From an uncultured Pseudomonadota bacterium (lineage in GTDB: Bacteria > Myxococcota_A > Bradymonadia > Bradymonadales > Bradymonadaceae), in contig CAJXPB010000001.1 in assembly GCA_913057905.1 (NCBI GenBank), positions 1,612,001 through 1,676,000 on the forward strand: DNA of 64,000 nucleotides. The letters are read 5' to 3'. Both the position numbers and the translations under genes were made by a program. Below, one piece after another: positions 1 through 10,200 of this stretch (within the stretch, counting starts at the first letter, position 1; the number at the start of each line of letters is the position of its first letter). The notes under the pieces are model-generated. The model was not told the DNA's origin, did not search any database, and was given only the letters and a program-made list of their open reading frames with translations.

Positions 1-1827
1 ACCATTTCCGTCGTTCTTCCAGACATACCAGTAGACGGCGTCGTTGGCACCTCCCGTACCCTCTTCGCTCACAACGACTACATCGAGGTCTCCATCAGAT
101 CCCAAGTCAGCGACGGCCGGCACCGTGGAGTCGAAGTTGACATTGCATCCGGTTCGTCCCGATGTGGTAATCGAATTGCTCGCAAATCCTTGGGGCCCTC
201 CTTTCGCGATCCTCAGACCACAGTTTTCAGTCAAGCGGACGAAGTCCTGATACCCATCGCCATCGACATCGGCGAACGTCCCGGCCTCACCGGACACCGA
301 CGTGGTCGAGGCGACCGAGAGCCCGAACGTGGGAGACACTCCGATTTCGATCTGGCGTTTCACGGTGTCGTACCCGTCACTGACTTTGACGGTCCAGGTG
401 TAGAATCCGGAATCCGAGAAGGTCGGCGTCCAGGAGATGACGCCGGTGCTGGAGTCGATGGTTGCACTGGTGTTTGATTGCAGCGAGTAGGTCAGGGTGT
501 CGCCGTCGGGGTCCTGGGCTTGCAGCGCGTCGTACGTGAAGGGGCGACCCGGAAACAGCGGCGACGGATTGCCGGCAACCGAGAGCGCAAGATCCTCCTT
601 CGGCTGCGTGATGATCGGCGGCTTATTTTCAACCGTCGAGACCGCTGTCGACGCCGTGGCCGTCTGGCCAGAGGTCCCTGTGACGGTCACTTGAATCGTT
701 CCGAGTGCAGTCGGTGTGTCCGGCGCGGTCACGGTCGCCTCCGAGGGGTCGGAGCTCGACGGCGTCACCGACCAGTTGTTGCTGGCACTCCAGGAGTAGC
801 TGAGATTTGAACCGCCGTCGGTACTGACGGTCGCCAGAAGCTCGCCGCCGCGCTGCACCTGTTGAGGGCTTGCAGTCAACTGAACGATCTGCGGCCCGCC
901 CTGGTCCTGGACAGACACGAGGATCTCACCGCTCGTCGTCGCACCCTCGGCGTCAGTAACCTGGATCGTGAAGGTCGCCGTATTGCCGTAGGAGCTCGGA
1001 GCGGTCACCTGCGTCTGTCGGCTGTTTGAACTTGCAATCGACCAGTTGCTCGGCCCGCTCCATGCGTACGACAGCGATGATCCCTCGGGGTCGTCAGCCT
1101 GGACGTTCAGTGTGGTCGTCTCCGATGGTCCGACGGTGCTCGGCTGAGCCTGTACCGAGGTGATAACCGGCGCTTCGTTATTCGAAGTGCCCAGATTGAG
1201 CGTTCGTGTGGCGCTGGCACCGTCAGAATCGGTGACCGTCAACTGAATAGAGGCGGAGGCTCCGAATGAGCTGGGCGCCGTGACCGTCGTGTCGGCCTTG
1301 GTCTTATCCGAGAACGACCAATTCGCCGGCCCGGACCAGGTGTAGGTCAGATTGTCATTGTTTGCGTCGGTCGCCGTCGCCGAAAGGTCGACGGTTCCTC
1401 CGGGCTCGACCGTCCTAGGTGTCGCCGACACATCGACGATCTTCGGCTTTTTGTTCTCGACGGTCCGAACGGTGATCGAGCGCTCGTCGGTGTTGCCCCG
1501 CTTGTTTTTGATCTTGAGGGTCAACTCCGCTTCCGTACCCGATGTCGAAGGGGCGACGACGGTTCCCACTTCGTCCTTGGCGCTCCAGTTTTGAATCTTG
1601 AAACCGTTTGGCGTCGTCCAGGTGGACGTGAGTTTCTTCCGATCTTCAGCGGCGATCTTCGCGCGGATCTCGGTCTGCTCACCCGGCTCGAGTGTCTGTT
1701 TTTCGACCTTCAGGTCGACGATGATCGGCACATACTGCCTGATCTGTCCGCACCCGAACTGGAGAAAGAGGCCGAAACCGAACGCAAGAACCAGAGATAC
1801 AGCCAGAGAACGTCTAGACGTAGACAT
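1..1827 (-). CDS. PKD-like/FG-GAP repeat surface protein, C-terminus beyond window
   Basis: The frame is open from an ATG at 1827 to the window edge (609 residues seen), so the gene is partial at its 3' end. A GGAG lies about 8 bases before the ATG and an in-frame stop precedes it. The N-terminus is basic, then hydrophobic, ending in a Cys near residue 26 (FGC), so it may be a lipoprotein although the lipobox is not canonical. Four Ig/PKD-like domains follow, each opening with a proline-rich 'vxxxPxxVxPGG' strand and ending in a DGxxxT-type segment (about residues 35-400). Then comes a cadherin-like DPDGDTLTY domain. The last part has FG-GAP/VCBS calcium loops (DVDGDGYQD and a DLGSDGDLD variant). 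The family is cell-surface or periplasmic; the ligand is unknown. Confidence 0.8.
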   Translation of the reverse strand, partial: MSTSRRSLAVSLVLAFGFGLFLQFGCGQIRQYVPIIVDLKVEKQTLEPGEQTEIRAKIAAEDRKKLTSTWTTPNGFKIQNWSAKDEVGTVVAPSTSGTEAELTLKIKNKRGNTDERSITVRTVENKKPKIVDVSATPRTVEPGGTVDLSATATDANNDNLTYTWSGPANWSFSDKTKADTTVTAPSSFGASASIQLTVTDSDGASATRTLNLGTSNNEAPVITSVQAQPSTVGPSETTTLNVQADDPEGSSLSYAWSGPSNWSIASSNSRQTQVTAPSSYGNTATFTIQVTDAEGATTSGEILVSVQDQGGPQIVQLTASPQQVQRGGELLATVSTDGGSNLSYSWSASNNWSVTPSSSDPSEATVTAPDTPTALGTIQVTVTGTSGQTATASTAVSTVENKPPIITQPKEDLALSVAGNPSPLFPGRPFTYDALQAQDPDGDTLTYSLQSNTSATIDSSTGVISWTPTFSDSGFYTWTVKVSDGYDTVKRQIEIGVSPTFGLSVASTTSVSGEAGTFADVDGDGYQDFVRLTENCGLRIAKGGPQGFASNSITTSGRTGCNVNFDSTVPAVADLGSDGDLDVVVVSEEGTGGANDAVYWYVWKNDGNG

Positions 1828-2039
1828 ATCTCACTCCATGCAGCAGAAAGAGAGAGAGAAATTCCGAGATGTAGTACTGCAGCGCGAACACTTTCATACT
1901 CACCTCGGTTCCGTCAAACGCATGAACGTTAGTTAATACAACACCGGATTCACCGGGTGTCCCCTGGCCTCTTTCGCTGCTTGAACCTAGACTCTTCGCA
2001 CGTTCACAGGTCCGAACCACCGCTCCCAACCCTCCCGAT

Positions 2040-2432
2040 ATGTCTGACAGAAACGACAAGACGCGCGCCGACGACCTCGCCCTCTACATGTTCCCGACGT
2101 GTCCGTACTGCCGGCGGGTCATGTCGACGGCCGACGCCCTGGACGTGGAGGTCGAGTATCGGAACATTCGTCAGCACCCCGAATATCGAGAGGAACTCAT
2201 CGAGGCGCGGGGGCAAAAAACCGTGCCGGTGCTGCGGATCGCGTCATCGGAAGCTGGCGAATCCGACGAGTGGATGCCGGAATCGAGAGACATCGAACAA
2301 TACCTGGCCGAACGGTTTGGCGACGGAGAGGTGCCGTCGCGTCCGCTGACTTACTATCTCACCGACTGGCGGTATCTTCTCGGGCTGGGCTTTGTTCTGC
2401 TGGTCGTCGCCCAGACGTTGGGCTTAGTCTGA
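2040..2432 (+). CDS. Glutaredoxin/GST-N fold protein with C-terminal membrane anchor
   Basis: This 130-residue protein has a thioredoxin fold with the active-site motif CPYC at residues 21-24 and a TVPVL cis-proline segment near residue 62, as in glutaredoxins and GST N-terminal domains. A hydrophobic stretch at about 108-128 (LLGLGFVLLVVAQTLGLV) predicts a single tail anchor, so the redox domain is likely held at the inner membrane with the active site in the cytoplasm. It overlaps the convergent downstream gene by 9 bases. No clear Shine-Dalgarno is seen before the ATG. Function is inferred as thiol-disulfide exchange or glutathione-linked reduction; the partner is unknown. Confidence 0.75.
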   Translation: MSDRNDKTRADDLALYMFPTCPYCRRVMSTADALDVEVEYRNIRQHPEYREELIEARGQKTVPVLRIASSEAGESDEWMPESRDIEQYLAERFGDGEVPSRPLTYYLTDWRYLLGLGFVLLVVAQTLGLV

Positions 2433-2954
2433 AGAGTGGCTCACGGCCGCTCCAGAATGGCCGGCTAGAGAATCGACGCCTGATTCTGCACCGACAAGAT
2501 CCCGGCCATCCAATTTAATCGCCTTCCGTTCGCCGTCTCCTTCAAAGTCCATGGCCTCCACCACCAGTCGCCGGAATGTCGCGGCGTCGATGATATCGCT
2601 CTTTCGAAGTTCGTGGGCAACGTGAACGCGCAACAGATACTCGGTTCCCTTAACCATCCCCGTGAGTGCGTCCCCCTTTTGTTCCCATTTACAAACGGCA
2701 GGATTCGATACGTCTGCCCGTCCACCGAACCTGTCCATGCTTTCGCGCATCCATTTGCGAACGAATGCCACATTCGAGCCAGTCCATGGCCGGGAGAGCC
2801 GAACCAATTCGACAAGCGCGGCGTGTTGATATCGCGACAGCGAAACGTCGAACACAGTTCGCCCCTCTTCCGTTTCTCGCCGGGGGGAGTTACGGATCAC
2901 GACAGGGAAGCCTAAACTGTAGTCCGTTTCTTCTTCGATGGTCGTATGGGTCAT
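2424..2954 (-). CDS. HTH (XRE/MqsA-like) DNA-binding protein, orphan antitoxin-like
   Basis: This 176-residue protein has a central segment (about residues 62-95) reading FVRKWMRES...DVSNPAVCKWEQKG. It fits the helix-turn-helix signature of HigA/MqsA-type regulators, where the recognition helix ends in S-x-W-E-x-G. The N-terminal part is strand-rich with no recognised domain. No toxin-sized gene sits beside it on the same strand, so it is either an orphan antitoxin or a stand-alone regulator. A 15-bp palindrome at 3037-3051, about 85 bases upstream of the start, is a natural candidate for autoregulation. Family placement rests on the motif only. Confidence 0.55.
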   Translation of the reverse strand: MTHTTIEEETDYSLGFPVVIRNSPRRETEEGRTVFDVSLSRYQHAALVELVRLSRPWTGSNVAFVRKWMRESMDRFGGRADVSNPAVCKWEQKGDALTGMVKGTEYLLRVHVAHELRKSDIIDAATFRRLVVEAMDFEGDGERKAIKLDGRDLVGAESGVDSLAGHSGAAVSHSSD

Positions 2955-3036
2955 GATCTCTATCCGTTTGGTTCGATGTCGATAACTGTGACAACGACGA
3001 CATCATCGGAGTTCCCCCAAGCCACTGCCCAATCAC

Positions 3037-3051
3037 ACTAACTCAGTTAGT
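3037..3051. promoter_or_regulatory. Palindrome upstream of the HTH gene
   Basis: Perfect inverted repeat ACTAAC-TCA-GTTAGT in an AT-rich stretch (3030-3110) that contrasts with the GC-rich surroundings. It lies about 85 bases upstream of the HTH gene starting at 2954. The arm length and spacer resemble operators of MqsA/HigA-type antitoxins. Regulatory role is inferred. Confidence 0.4.
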
Positions 3052-3136
3052 AATAACTTCAAGTCGCCCGTTACGTTATTGTTATCGTCATTGAAGAATG
3101 AACTGTTTCAAAGATTGGCTTGAGAGCCACCTCAGC

Positions 3137-3481
3137 TCAATCGTCTGAGGCCTCTTCCTCGTCTACATTTTGTCCCCAGAACCCGGGGTGTTTCCGCACG
3201 TGCAAGTCATCCTCGACCTGGATCTGACAGGCGAGCCGTAGTCCATCCGAAGAATCGTGAGGAGGGAAGTCGAGCCGCCACTCCTCCCGGGCGTTTTTCT
3301 CGCCGACCTCGCCCTCGACGATCTCGACGGCGCAGGTCCCGCAGGTGCCAAAGCCTCTACAGTTCACCCACTGCGCTCGGCCGTTGTGCGGAGTTTCGCC
3401 CGCTTCGAGCAAGACGTCCCGCAGCGTCGCTCCGGACTCACATTCGATCGTCTCGCCTCTGAATTCTACGGTCGGCATCAT
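3137..3481 (-). CDS. Plant-type [2Fe-2S] ferredoxin
   Basis: Cysteines 41, 47, 50 and 85 form the C-x5-C-x2-C-x34-C pattern that ligates a [2Fe-2S] cluster in plant-type ferredoxins, within the sequence VNCRGFGTCGTCAVEI and a later RLACQ. Length (about 114 residues) is normal. I chose the ATG at 3481 (another ATG follows at 3478) because a GAGAGAG lies just upstream; a longer frame beginning at 3514 has no ribosome-binding site. The protein is acidic, especially at the C-terminus. It is probably a soluble electron carrier; no obvious redox partner is adjacent, though the Rieske protein and a cytochrome lie 2 kb away. Confidence 0.9.
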   Translation of the reverse strand: MMPTVEFRGETIECESGATLRDVLLEAGETPHNGRAQWVNCRGFGTCGTCAVEIVEGEVGEKNAREEWRLDFPPHDSSDGLRLACQIQVEDDLHVRKHPGFWGQNVDEEEASDD

Positions 3482-3615
3482 GCTCTCTCTGTGGTGGTCG
3501 CGTCTGTCGGACATGCGGCGAATTAGATGCCGGCGGAGGCCGCTGCGGTGTGTCCGGGGTCACCGAGGCGACCGGTGATGAATCTCGCCTCTGAATGGTT
3601 TAACCGCGCCGACTT

Positions 3616-4794
3616 CTAGAACTTCACCCGCTGGTGGGCTCGGAGTTGTTCGATCGGATAGTGGGTTCCGCGCCAGTCGATGCCGCCCCGCTTCGCGCAG
3701 GCATACGTCGACTGGACGAGGGCGTACATGACGGCCCACATCCCGATCGGGAAAAAGAGATAGGGGAGCACAGTTCGTTCAAGACGGCGGGCTGCCAGGG
3801 CGGTGCAAGGAACAGCAGCCGCCACGACCGCCGCCGACAACACCGTGGTCCACGTCCAGGGGAGCGCAAAGCCGACGAGCGGGCCGAAAAAGACCAGCGC
3901 CCAGACCGCCGGGATGGCATACCCTTTGACGTAATCATAATGGGCAACCACACCGACGCTGTTCTTCTCGAGACCATCGATCATGTGCCCCAGCGAGTCG
4001 TACCAGTTCAGTTTGAGCTGGTCGAAAGCGTAGTAAAACCCCTGCTTGGCCCCCTGGTCACGCATCATCCTCGCCGTGCCCATGTCGTCGGCGATCTCCA
4101 TGCGCAGCCACTCGAATCCCTCGGTCTCCTCGAACGTCTCCCGTCGGACCATGTTGAAGGCCCCCAGCGCAAAGTAGTCGTCGCAGTCGACGTCCTGGAC
4201 CCCGGCGAGGTTTTGAAATCCCACCGACGCCGTAAACCAGGCGTCGAAGGCGATTTCGTGAAAGAATCCGCTATTTTGGACCATTGGAAAGCACGAGATC
4301 TGATCGAGGGATGCGTCGAATGCGACCGCCATGATCTCGCGAATCGCCCCTGGCTCGTAGTGAATATCCGCATCGGTCATCAGCACCCAGTCGCCGCTGC
4401 AGACCTCGTATCCCCTTTGAAGTGCATGGGTTTTTCCCATCCAACCTTCGGGCAACTTCTCGATGTGGAGGACGTTCAGGTGGTCGTACTCATCGTCGAG
4501 TCCGTCGAGGATGGCACCCGTCTGGTCGGTCGATCGGTCCTCGATCGCCACGACCTCCAGCTCCGGATAGTCTTGCTCGAGCAACGACCGCAGGGCCGGC
4601 TCCACGGACGCCTCTTCGTTGCACGCCGGAACCAGCACCGAGATCGATGGATACCGGGCCGGTTCCGGTACATCGACCTCCGAGATCTTCGGGGCCGCAT
4701 AGAGTTGCCGAAGAATGTAGCCACATCCGAACAGCCATAGCAGACAGGTCAGTACTGCGTACGCCGCCGCCAGATACAACGCCACCGCCTGCAT
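3616..4794 (-). CDS. Family 2 glycosyltransferase, HpnB-like, membrane-bound
   Basis: A 392-residue GT-A-fold glycosyltransferase. One N-terminal membrane helix (about 5-28) precedes a GT2 domain with the opening strand SISVLVPACNEEASV, the nucleotide-sugar metal site DADIHY (about residue 140), and a later EIADDMG segment where the catalytic base is expected. Three or four hydrophobic helices close the protein. The segment LPEGWMGKTHALQRG strongly resembles HpnB, the hopanoid-associated glycosyltransferase, but no other hopanoid gene is near. It could also act on a carotenoid or another polyprenoid. Stands alone, divergent from the cytochrome gene. Confidence 0.75.
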   Translation of the reverse strand: MQAVALYLAAAYAVLTCLLWLFGCGYILRQLYAAPKISEVDVPEPARYPSISVLVPACNEEASVEPALRSLLEQDYPELEVVAIEDRSTDQTGAILDGLDDEYDHLNVLHIEKLPEGWMGKTHALQRGYEVCSGDWVLMTDADIHYEPGAIREIMAVAFDASLDQISCFPMVQNSGFFHEIAFDAWFTASVGFQNLAGVQDVDCDDYFALGAFNMVRRETFEETEGFEWLRMEIADDMGTARMMRDQGAKQGFYYAFDQLKLNWYDSLGHMIDGLEKNSVGVVAHYDYVKGYAIPAVWALVFFGPLVGFALPWTWTTVLSAAVVAAAVPCTALAARRLERTVLPYLFFPIGMWAVMYALVQSTYACAKRGGIDWRGTHYPIEQLRAHQRVKF

Positions 4795-4999
4795 CGTCCC
4801 ACCTCCTCCGTTCCGTAGCGTCGAGTCGCACCGTTTCTACTTGTGTACCGCGAATCCCAAGTTAGGGCGCTCAAGGGTTGCACGCAACGCCTGGACCATT
4901 GGCGCGGTTTCGGACACCGCACCGGGGTGATGTAGGATTTAGATGTATTTGCCATCGTGAATCGATAACTGGCACCTGCAGCCGAGGAGCAGCACCATA

Positions 5000-5470
5000 T
5001 TGAGGCGATACACGACGTTATTGACAGTCGCTGGGGTCTGCATTTTGGCAGTCGTCGGATGTCAGAAGAGATCCGCCGACGAGGCGCCAGAACCGAAGCA
5101 TCCGACGTCTCTCGATGAACTTCCTGAAGACGTCAATGCCGTGCAAAACGAGATGCAGCTCTTGAATACGGCGATGCAAAACACTCTGACCCTGATCGCC
5201 AATGATGCCCTCGAAGGCATTCCCGCGCAGATCAAGAAGGTCCACCCGGCACGGCAATTGACAGCCAAGGCCCTCGAACAAGGGCGCTACGAGCCTCCCG
5301 TCAATGCGGACAACATGGAGAGGTTCAAAGAATTGGACGCCCAATTTCACAGGGATCTCAAGGGACTTTTGAAGGCGTCGAAGGAAGACGACCTTCAGGG
5401 GGCCACCGAACAGTATGGTAAACTGGTCAATGGCTGTACCAACTGCCACACACAGTTCCGGTTCAAGTAG
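5000..5470 (+). CDS. Cytochrome c'-type haem lipoprotein
   Basis: The signal peptide ends in a lipobox AVVGC with Cys at residue 21, so the protein should be a lipid-anchored periplasmic protein. The C-terminus carries one haem c motif, CTNCH (residues 146-150), only a few residues from the end, and the body is helical. This is the layout of class II cytochromes (c'/c556), which have a four-helix bundle and a C-terminal haem site. The start is TTG at 5000, chosen because GAGGAG lies 10 bases upstream and there is no better in-frame ATG. A GGTCGG/CCGACC hairpin follows the stop, before the Rieske gene. Likely electron transfer or NO/CO binding. Confidence 0.85.
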   Translation: MRRYTTLLTVAGVCILAVVGCQKRSADEAPEPKHPTSLDELPEDVNAVQNEMQLLNTAMQNTLTLIANDALEGIPAQIKKVHPARQLTAKALEQGRYEPPVNADNMERFKELDAQFHRDLKGLLKASKEDDLQGATEQYGKLVNGCTNCHTQFRFK

Positions 5471-5515
5471 GTCGGCTGGAACCGACCCACATCACCCGGT
5501 CCCAGGGGTTTCGCC

Positions 5516-7261
5516 ATGAGTGACAACTTCGTACATGTCGGCGCTGCAAGCGAGATTCGGGAGCAGGGACGCATGCGCGTCAATGTCGAGGGGCGCAATC
5601 TCGCCATCTTTTATCACGAAGGGGAGTTCCACGCCGTCGACAACCGATGCCCGCACATGGGCTTCCCGCTGTCGGAGGGGACGGTCGAAAACGGCATCCT
5701 GACCTGCCACTGGCACCACGCCCGTTTTGATTTGGCGTGCGGAGATACCTTTGACCTGTGGGCCGACGATGTCCCCAGCTACCCGACCGAGGTTCGCGAT
5801 GGTGAGCTTTTTGTGGCCGCCAATCCGCGCGGGTCGAGGGACCCGGTCGAACACTGGACCGAACGTCTGAACGCCGGGCTTCGAGAGAATCTCTCGCTGA
5901 TCGTCGCCAAATCCGTCGTGCATCTGATGGACAGCGGGCTGGACTACACCGAACCGGTGCGGATGGGCGTGGAGTTCGGGACGACCTACCGAGAAGATGG
6001 CTGGGGAAGCGGGCTGACGACGCTCGGGGTGATGGCAAACCTGGTCGACCACGCCCGCTCGGAGGATGTGCCGCGCGCCCTCTTTAAAGGATTGACCGAG
6101 GTGGCGGGCGATACTGCGGGGTCAGCGCCATTCTTCGAACAGGAGGCTCTGAACAATCCCGACCTGTCGGCCGAGCGGCTCAATGAGTGGTTTCGGGAGA
6201 ACATCGAAGTTCGCGACGCCGATGGAGCGGAGCGCGTCCTGCGGACCGCCATCCAGGCAGATGTCGGAAAGGGCGAGCTGGCGCGCATGCTCTTCGGCGC
6301 AGCGACGGACCATCTGTATCGCAATACCGGCCACACCCTCGATTTCATCAACAAGGCCTTTGAGACATTGGACCGCATCGGCTGGGAGCACGCCGAACGG
6401 GTGCTGCCGACTCTGGTGCCCGGGCTGGCCGGCGCGAGCCGGGCCGAGGAGAACTCGTCGTGGCGCCAGCCGATCGATGTGGCGGGGCTGATCTTTGATG
6501 CCCGTGAGGGGCTGGAAGCCCGGATCGACAACGGCGCCGGGGGCGAGTGGGAGGAGCCGGAAGACTTCATCGAGGTGCTCATCGGCGACGATCCGCGGTC
6601 TATCGTCCAACGAATCGACGAGGCGATCGCCGCCGGGGCCTCGGCCGAACGGCTCGCTTCAGCAGTCACCTACGCCGCTGCTCTGCGCATCGCCCAGTTC
6701 GGCACCAGCAACGAGTTCAACGACTGGAACACCGTCCACCACACCTTCAGCTACGCCAACGCCGTCCACGGCGCAGCCCGCCGCACCGACGGCCCGGAGG
6801 CCTACCGAGGCATCTACGACGCGGCCATCAAGATCTATCTGGATCGGTTTCTGAACATGCCCCCTGCTCGGATCCCCGCTCCGGGCGAGGCGGGACGTCC
6901 CACCGAGGGCATCCTGGACGAACTGATGGAGAGCTTCGACGTCGAGGGGGACGACGAAGTCGAGCGCGCGGGACGCCTGACCGCGGCGTTTTTGGACACC
7001 GGAGGGGACACTCAGATTCTTCGAGAAGCACTGACCAGCCGACTCTTGCGCGAAGACGCCGGCTTCCACCCGAATCAGAACCTCGAGGCGGCCTACAATC
7101 AGCTCGCCTATCAACCTGGCGGACGGGGACGTCTGTTCCTGATCGCGGCTTCTCGCTTTTTGGCCGCCCACACGCCGACGAGACGCTCCGGTGAGCAGAC
7201 CTTCGAGATCGCTCAGCGCCTCCATCGCGGGGAGAATATCCACGAAACGAACGGCGGCTGA
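5516..7261 (+). CDS. Rieske [2Fe-2S] protein with ~460-residue helical C-terminal domain
   Basis: Residues 1-105 are a Rieske ferredoxin domain: C45-P-H47 and C64-H-W-H67 give the C-x-H ... C-x2-H ligand set for a two-His, two-Cys cluster. No signal peptide is present, so it is cytoplasmic and unlike bc1-complex Rieske subunits. The remaining ~460 residues are predominantly helical, acidic and rich in His and Ala, with conserved-looking segments such as NDWNTVHHTFSYANAVH, but match no catalytic domain I recognise and lack the 2-His-1-carboxylate layout of Rieske oxygenases. AGGGG precedes the ATG. Probably cotranscribed with the upstream cytochrome, 45 bases away. Confidence 0.8.
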   Translation: MSDNFVHVGAASEIREQGRMRVNVEGRNLAIFYHEGEFHAVDNRCPHMGFPLSEGTVENGILTCHWHHARFDLACGDTFDLWADDVPSYPTEVRDGELFVAANPRGSRDPVEHWTERLNAGLRENLSLIVAKSVVHLMDSGLDYTEPVRMGVEFGTTYREDGWGSGLTTLGVMANLVDHARSEDVPRALFKGLTEVAGDTAGSAPFFEQEALNNPDLSAERLNEWFRENIEVRDADGAERVLRTAIQADVGKGELARMLFGAATDHLYRNTGHTLDFINKAFETLDRIGWEHAERVLPTLVPGLAGASRAEENSSWRQPIDVAGLIFDAREGLEARIDNGAGGEWEEPEDFIEVLIGDDPRSIVQRIDEAIAAGASAERLASAVTYAAALRIAQFGTSNEFNDWNTVHHTFSYANAVHGAARRTDGPEAYRGIYDAAIKIYLDRFLNMPPARIPAPGEAGRPTEGILDELMESFDVEGDDEVERAGRLTAAFLDTGGDTQILREALTSRLLREDAGFHPNQNLEAAYNQLAYQPGGRGRLFLIAASRFLAAHTPTRRSGEQTFEIAQRLHRGENIHETNGG

Positions 7262-7268
7262 TATCGGT

Positions 7269-10200
7269 TCAACCGGCGTCGGTCAGCAGCCCGAAGAAGA
7301 CGCCGACGAAGAGCGCAAACCCGGTCCAGACCAGGATGTGGAGGGTGGCTCCATCGCCCCGAATCACGAGATCGGTCGCCGAAAAGAGATACCAGAGTCC
7401 CCCGGTGACGAGCACGGTGTAGACAAAGCAGACCCCAAAGAACGCGACGATGCGCGCGAGCCGACCCACACGCAAGCCGGCATTGGGGTCGTTGAAGGGA
7501 GAATCGGTCTTCCGGAAGATGTCTGCCAGCAGGTACAGAAAGGTTCCGCCGAGTCCGATCGTGACGGTGATGGCAATGCCGGAGATGTCGCCCTGTCGAG
7601 CCAGCTCGACCCATGCGTCGCCGAAGTCCAGCAGCATGACTGCGCCGACCAGAAGCGCGAGCCACACGTGGGTGAAGTTGCTGACCATGCGGGTGGTCGC
7701 ACGGAACATCGGAGGGAGCCACCGACGTTCGCCGGCGTCAGCGTTGCCGATCAGCGCCGAGAGGGCGGGCAGGTGATATCGGTCAGCCAGCCACTGTTCG
7801 AGACGTTCGACGGTCACCGAGTGGCGTGCCCTTCGACGGAGGGGCGCGAAGTCCCCGGAGCGGACCAGGTCGACCACGTGGGGTTCCGCCTGAAGCTCCA
7901 TCGCGACCGTCGCCAGCCGCTCCCATCGTTCGGCCAGAAAACTCAGCCATTCCGCCCCGAGATCGAGTTCGTCGGTCGTCGTCGCCGCCGCCGCCAACAG
8001 CTCGCGCTCGAACTCCCAGTATTCGGATTCATCGAGCGGCAGCTCCGCGCCCGCGGGGTCCCCCGAGGTAGCAGGATGGCGCCGCTGCAGCCATTCGTAG
8101 GCCAACCGAAACGCCCGCACCTGCATCGGATTTGACGCTAGCTCCCGTGTCACATCCCGGAGTTCTTCGAAGACCTCTCGGCCGGCGTCCTCGAGCGGCC
8201 AGCTCACCCGTGTAAGCGGTGTCTCCAACCCGTGTTCGAGGATGTTCGTCCAGGCCGCGAGCCGCTGCTGGAGCCGGGACGTCGTGGCGCGGAGAATCTC
8301 GGTGTCACCAGCGGCGAGGTACGGTGAAAGATGCTCCAGGATTCGGTTGAGCCGAGCCGATATATTTCGTGTCGCTCGATGCATGTCGGCGAAGTCGGCT
8401 GCGGTGTTGTCGAAAAGCTCGGCGGTCATCTGCCGAAGCACCCGCATCTGGTCGGCCACCGCCGCCGTCAGTTCGTCGGCTGTCGTCGAACCCTCCGTGG
8501 CGGTCGAGTCCGCAAGCAGCTCCCCATCGTCGGGGACCGTCCGAACCAACAGCGCGACCAGACCCCTGTGGTGAGTCTCCGAATCGGGGATTCTCGGATC
8601 GATCTGATCGGCGAACTCGTGGAGTGCATCTTGCAGATCGTCGAACGCGTCGATCGTCTTCAGCGACCCGCGAGCCTGCTGCAACTCGGGAAACCAGTCT
8701 TCGGTCGATGCGGCGACTGCTTCGAGCATCTGCCGCAGATTCACTTCGGTGCCCGACTCGTCGATGTAGGTGCGGCCGCGGGTGCGACGGGCGAGTTCGA
8801 CAAAGAGAGACGGGTGGGGTTTGCGAGCGGCGACCCGGTACAAAAACCGGCGGGGCTCGAAGTCGCCCTCGGAGGCGAGCTCCAGCCGGAGGAAGTGCTC
8901 GAGTGCGTCGACCAGAATGTCGAGATCACGGACCGTTTGGCCGGCGCGAATAAAGCCGAGCAACCGTTCGGCATCGCCGATGCTGGCAAACGATTCCGAT
9001 TCGACGGGAAAATCGGCCGGCGCACCCTCGAGCCTGAAGATCTGCCATAGCAGGTCATGAAACCCTTCCCAGGGAAGACCGGCGATGCCTTCGACCTCCG
9101 ATCCAGCCGACGTCTGTGGCGCGTCTCGCGAGATACCCGCCCCGTCAAACAACCTGCAGAGAGTCGCGCGGGGCGGCGGCCGGTATCGGACGGCATCCAG
9201 GACAAGAAAAGACCCCAATGCCCGAGACTCGTCCGGCCGCGCCCACCAACGACTCGAGTCGGTCAGACGATCGATGCGCGAGGCGATCCAACGATGTACC
9301 GCCCGATGCAGTTCCTCGCCGCCGGCGACCCGGTCGACAACCATCTCGAGAAATACCGCAATTTCGGGGTCCGCCGTCTCGCGTCCCGGACCATCAGACC
9401 ACCCATTTTGTGTGAAACTCTGTGTGGAACCGGGGTTTCGACGGAGCTGCCATTGCCATCGACGAATTCGACTGAGCCACCGTAGATCGGATGTATTGAA
9501 GAGTTCGCCGATCTCGTCGACATCCGCGCGCTTGAGAAAATCGGTTTCGCCGTCGACTCCGGCGACGATCGCGGCATCGAACTCCCAGAATGTGGCCAGG
9601 TGTTCGGAGTAGGTGCGGTCGTCGCGCTGCTCGAATGTCACCAGGGTGTCGGACCAGGTCGACACCGCCCGGTCAGCATCCAGCCTCTCCAGTGCTCCGA
9701 GCATCTGACCCCAGGCCCGAACCAGACCGCGCTGACTGCCGCCCTGTCCCAGAAAGCCATGGATGGATTCGGCGAGCTCCCAGCTCAACTGCACGAAGGC
9801 CTCGTCCTCGATCCCCGCCGCCAACAGGAATTCGGAGCAGAGACACAGGACTGCAATGTCGGCGATCGGGTGCTCACGCACCTTCGACATCGGTTCGACT
9901 TCGACGGGAAAGGCCCTCGAAGCGTGTCCTTCGGGTGCATGCACATGCCGAGCGGTGGTCGCCATCAACAGGCGCCGCCGACTGCGATCACCGGTCAACG
10001 AGATCGGCCCGTCGACGGCGAGGTCTCGCTGCTCTGCGTAGGTCTCGAGGCCGTCGAATAACGCCGGGTAAGTCCAACTGTGGCGCCCGATCGCCAAGGC
10101 GGCGGGTCGGTAGAGCTCCGGAGCCGAGGCCCGAAAGAAGAAGAACAGAAAGTCAGCGAGTTTGGGCACGATCTGCGGGGCATCTGCCAGGACCTGCAGT

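Noticed and set aside
3634..4740. 368-codon plus-strand frame across the glycosyltransferase gene
   Set aside because: Antisense shadow; the minus-strand gene has all GT2 motifs.
5470..5487. Hairpin GGTCGG/CCGACC after the cytochrome gene
   Set aside because: No T-run follows and it sits between two probably cotranscribed genes, so I do not call it a terminator.
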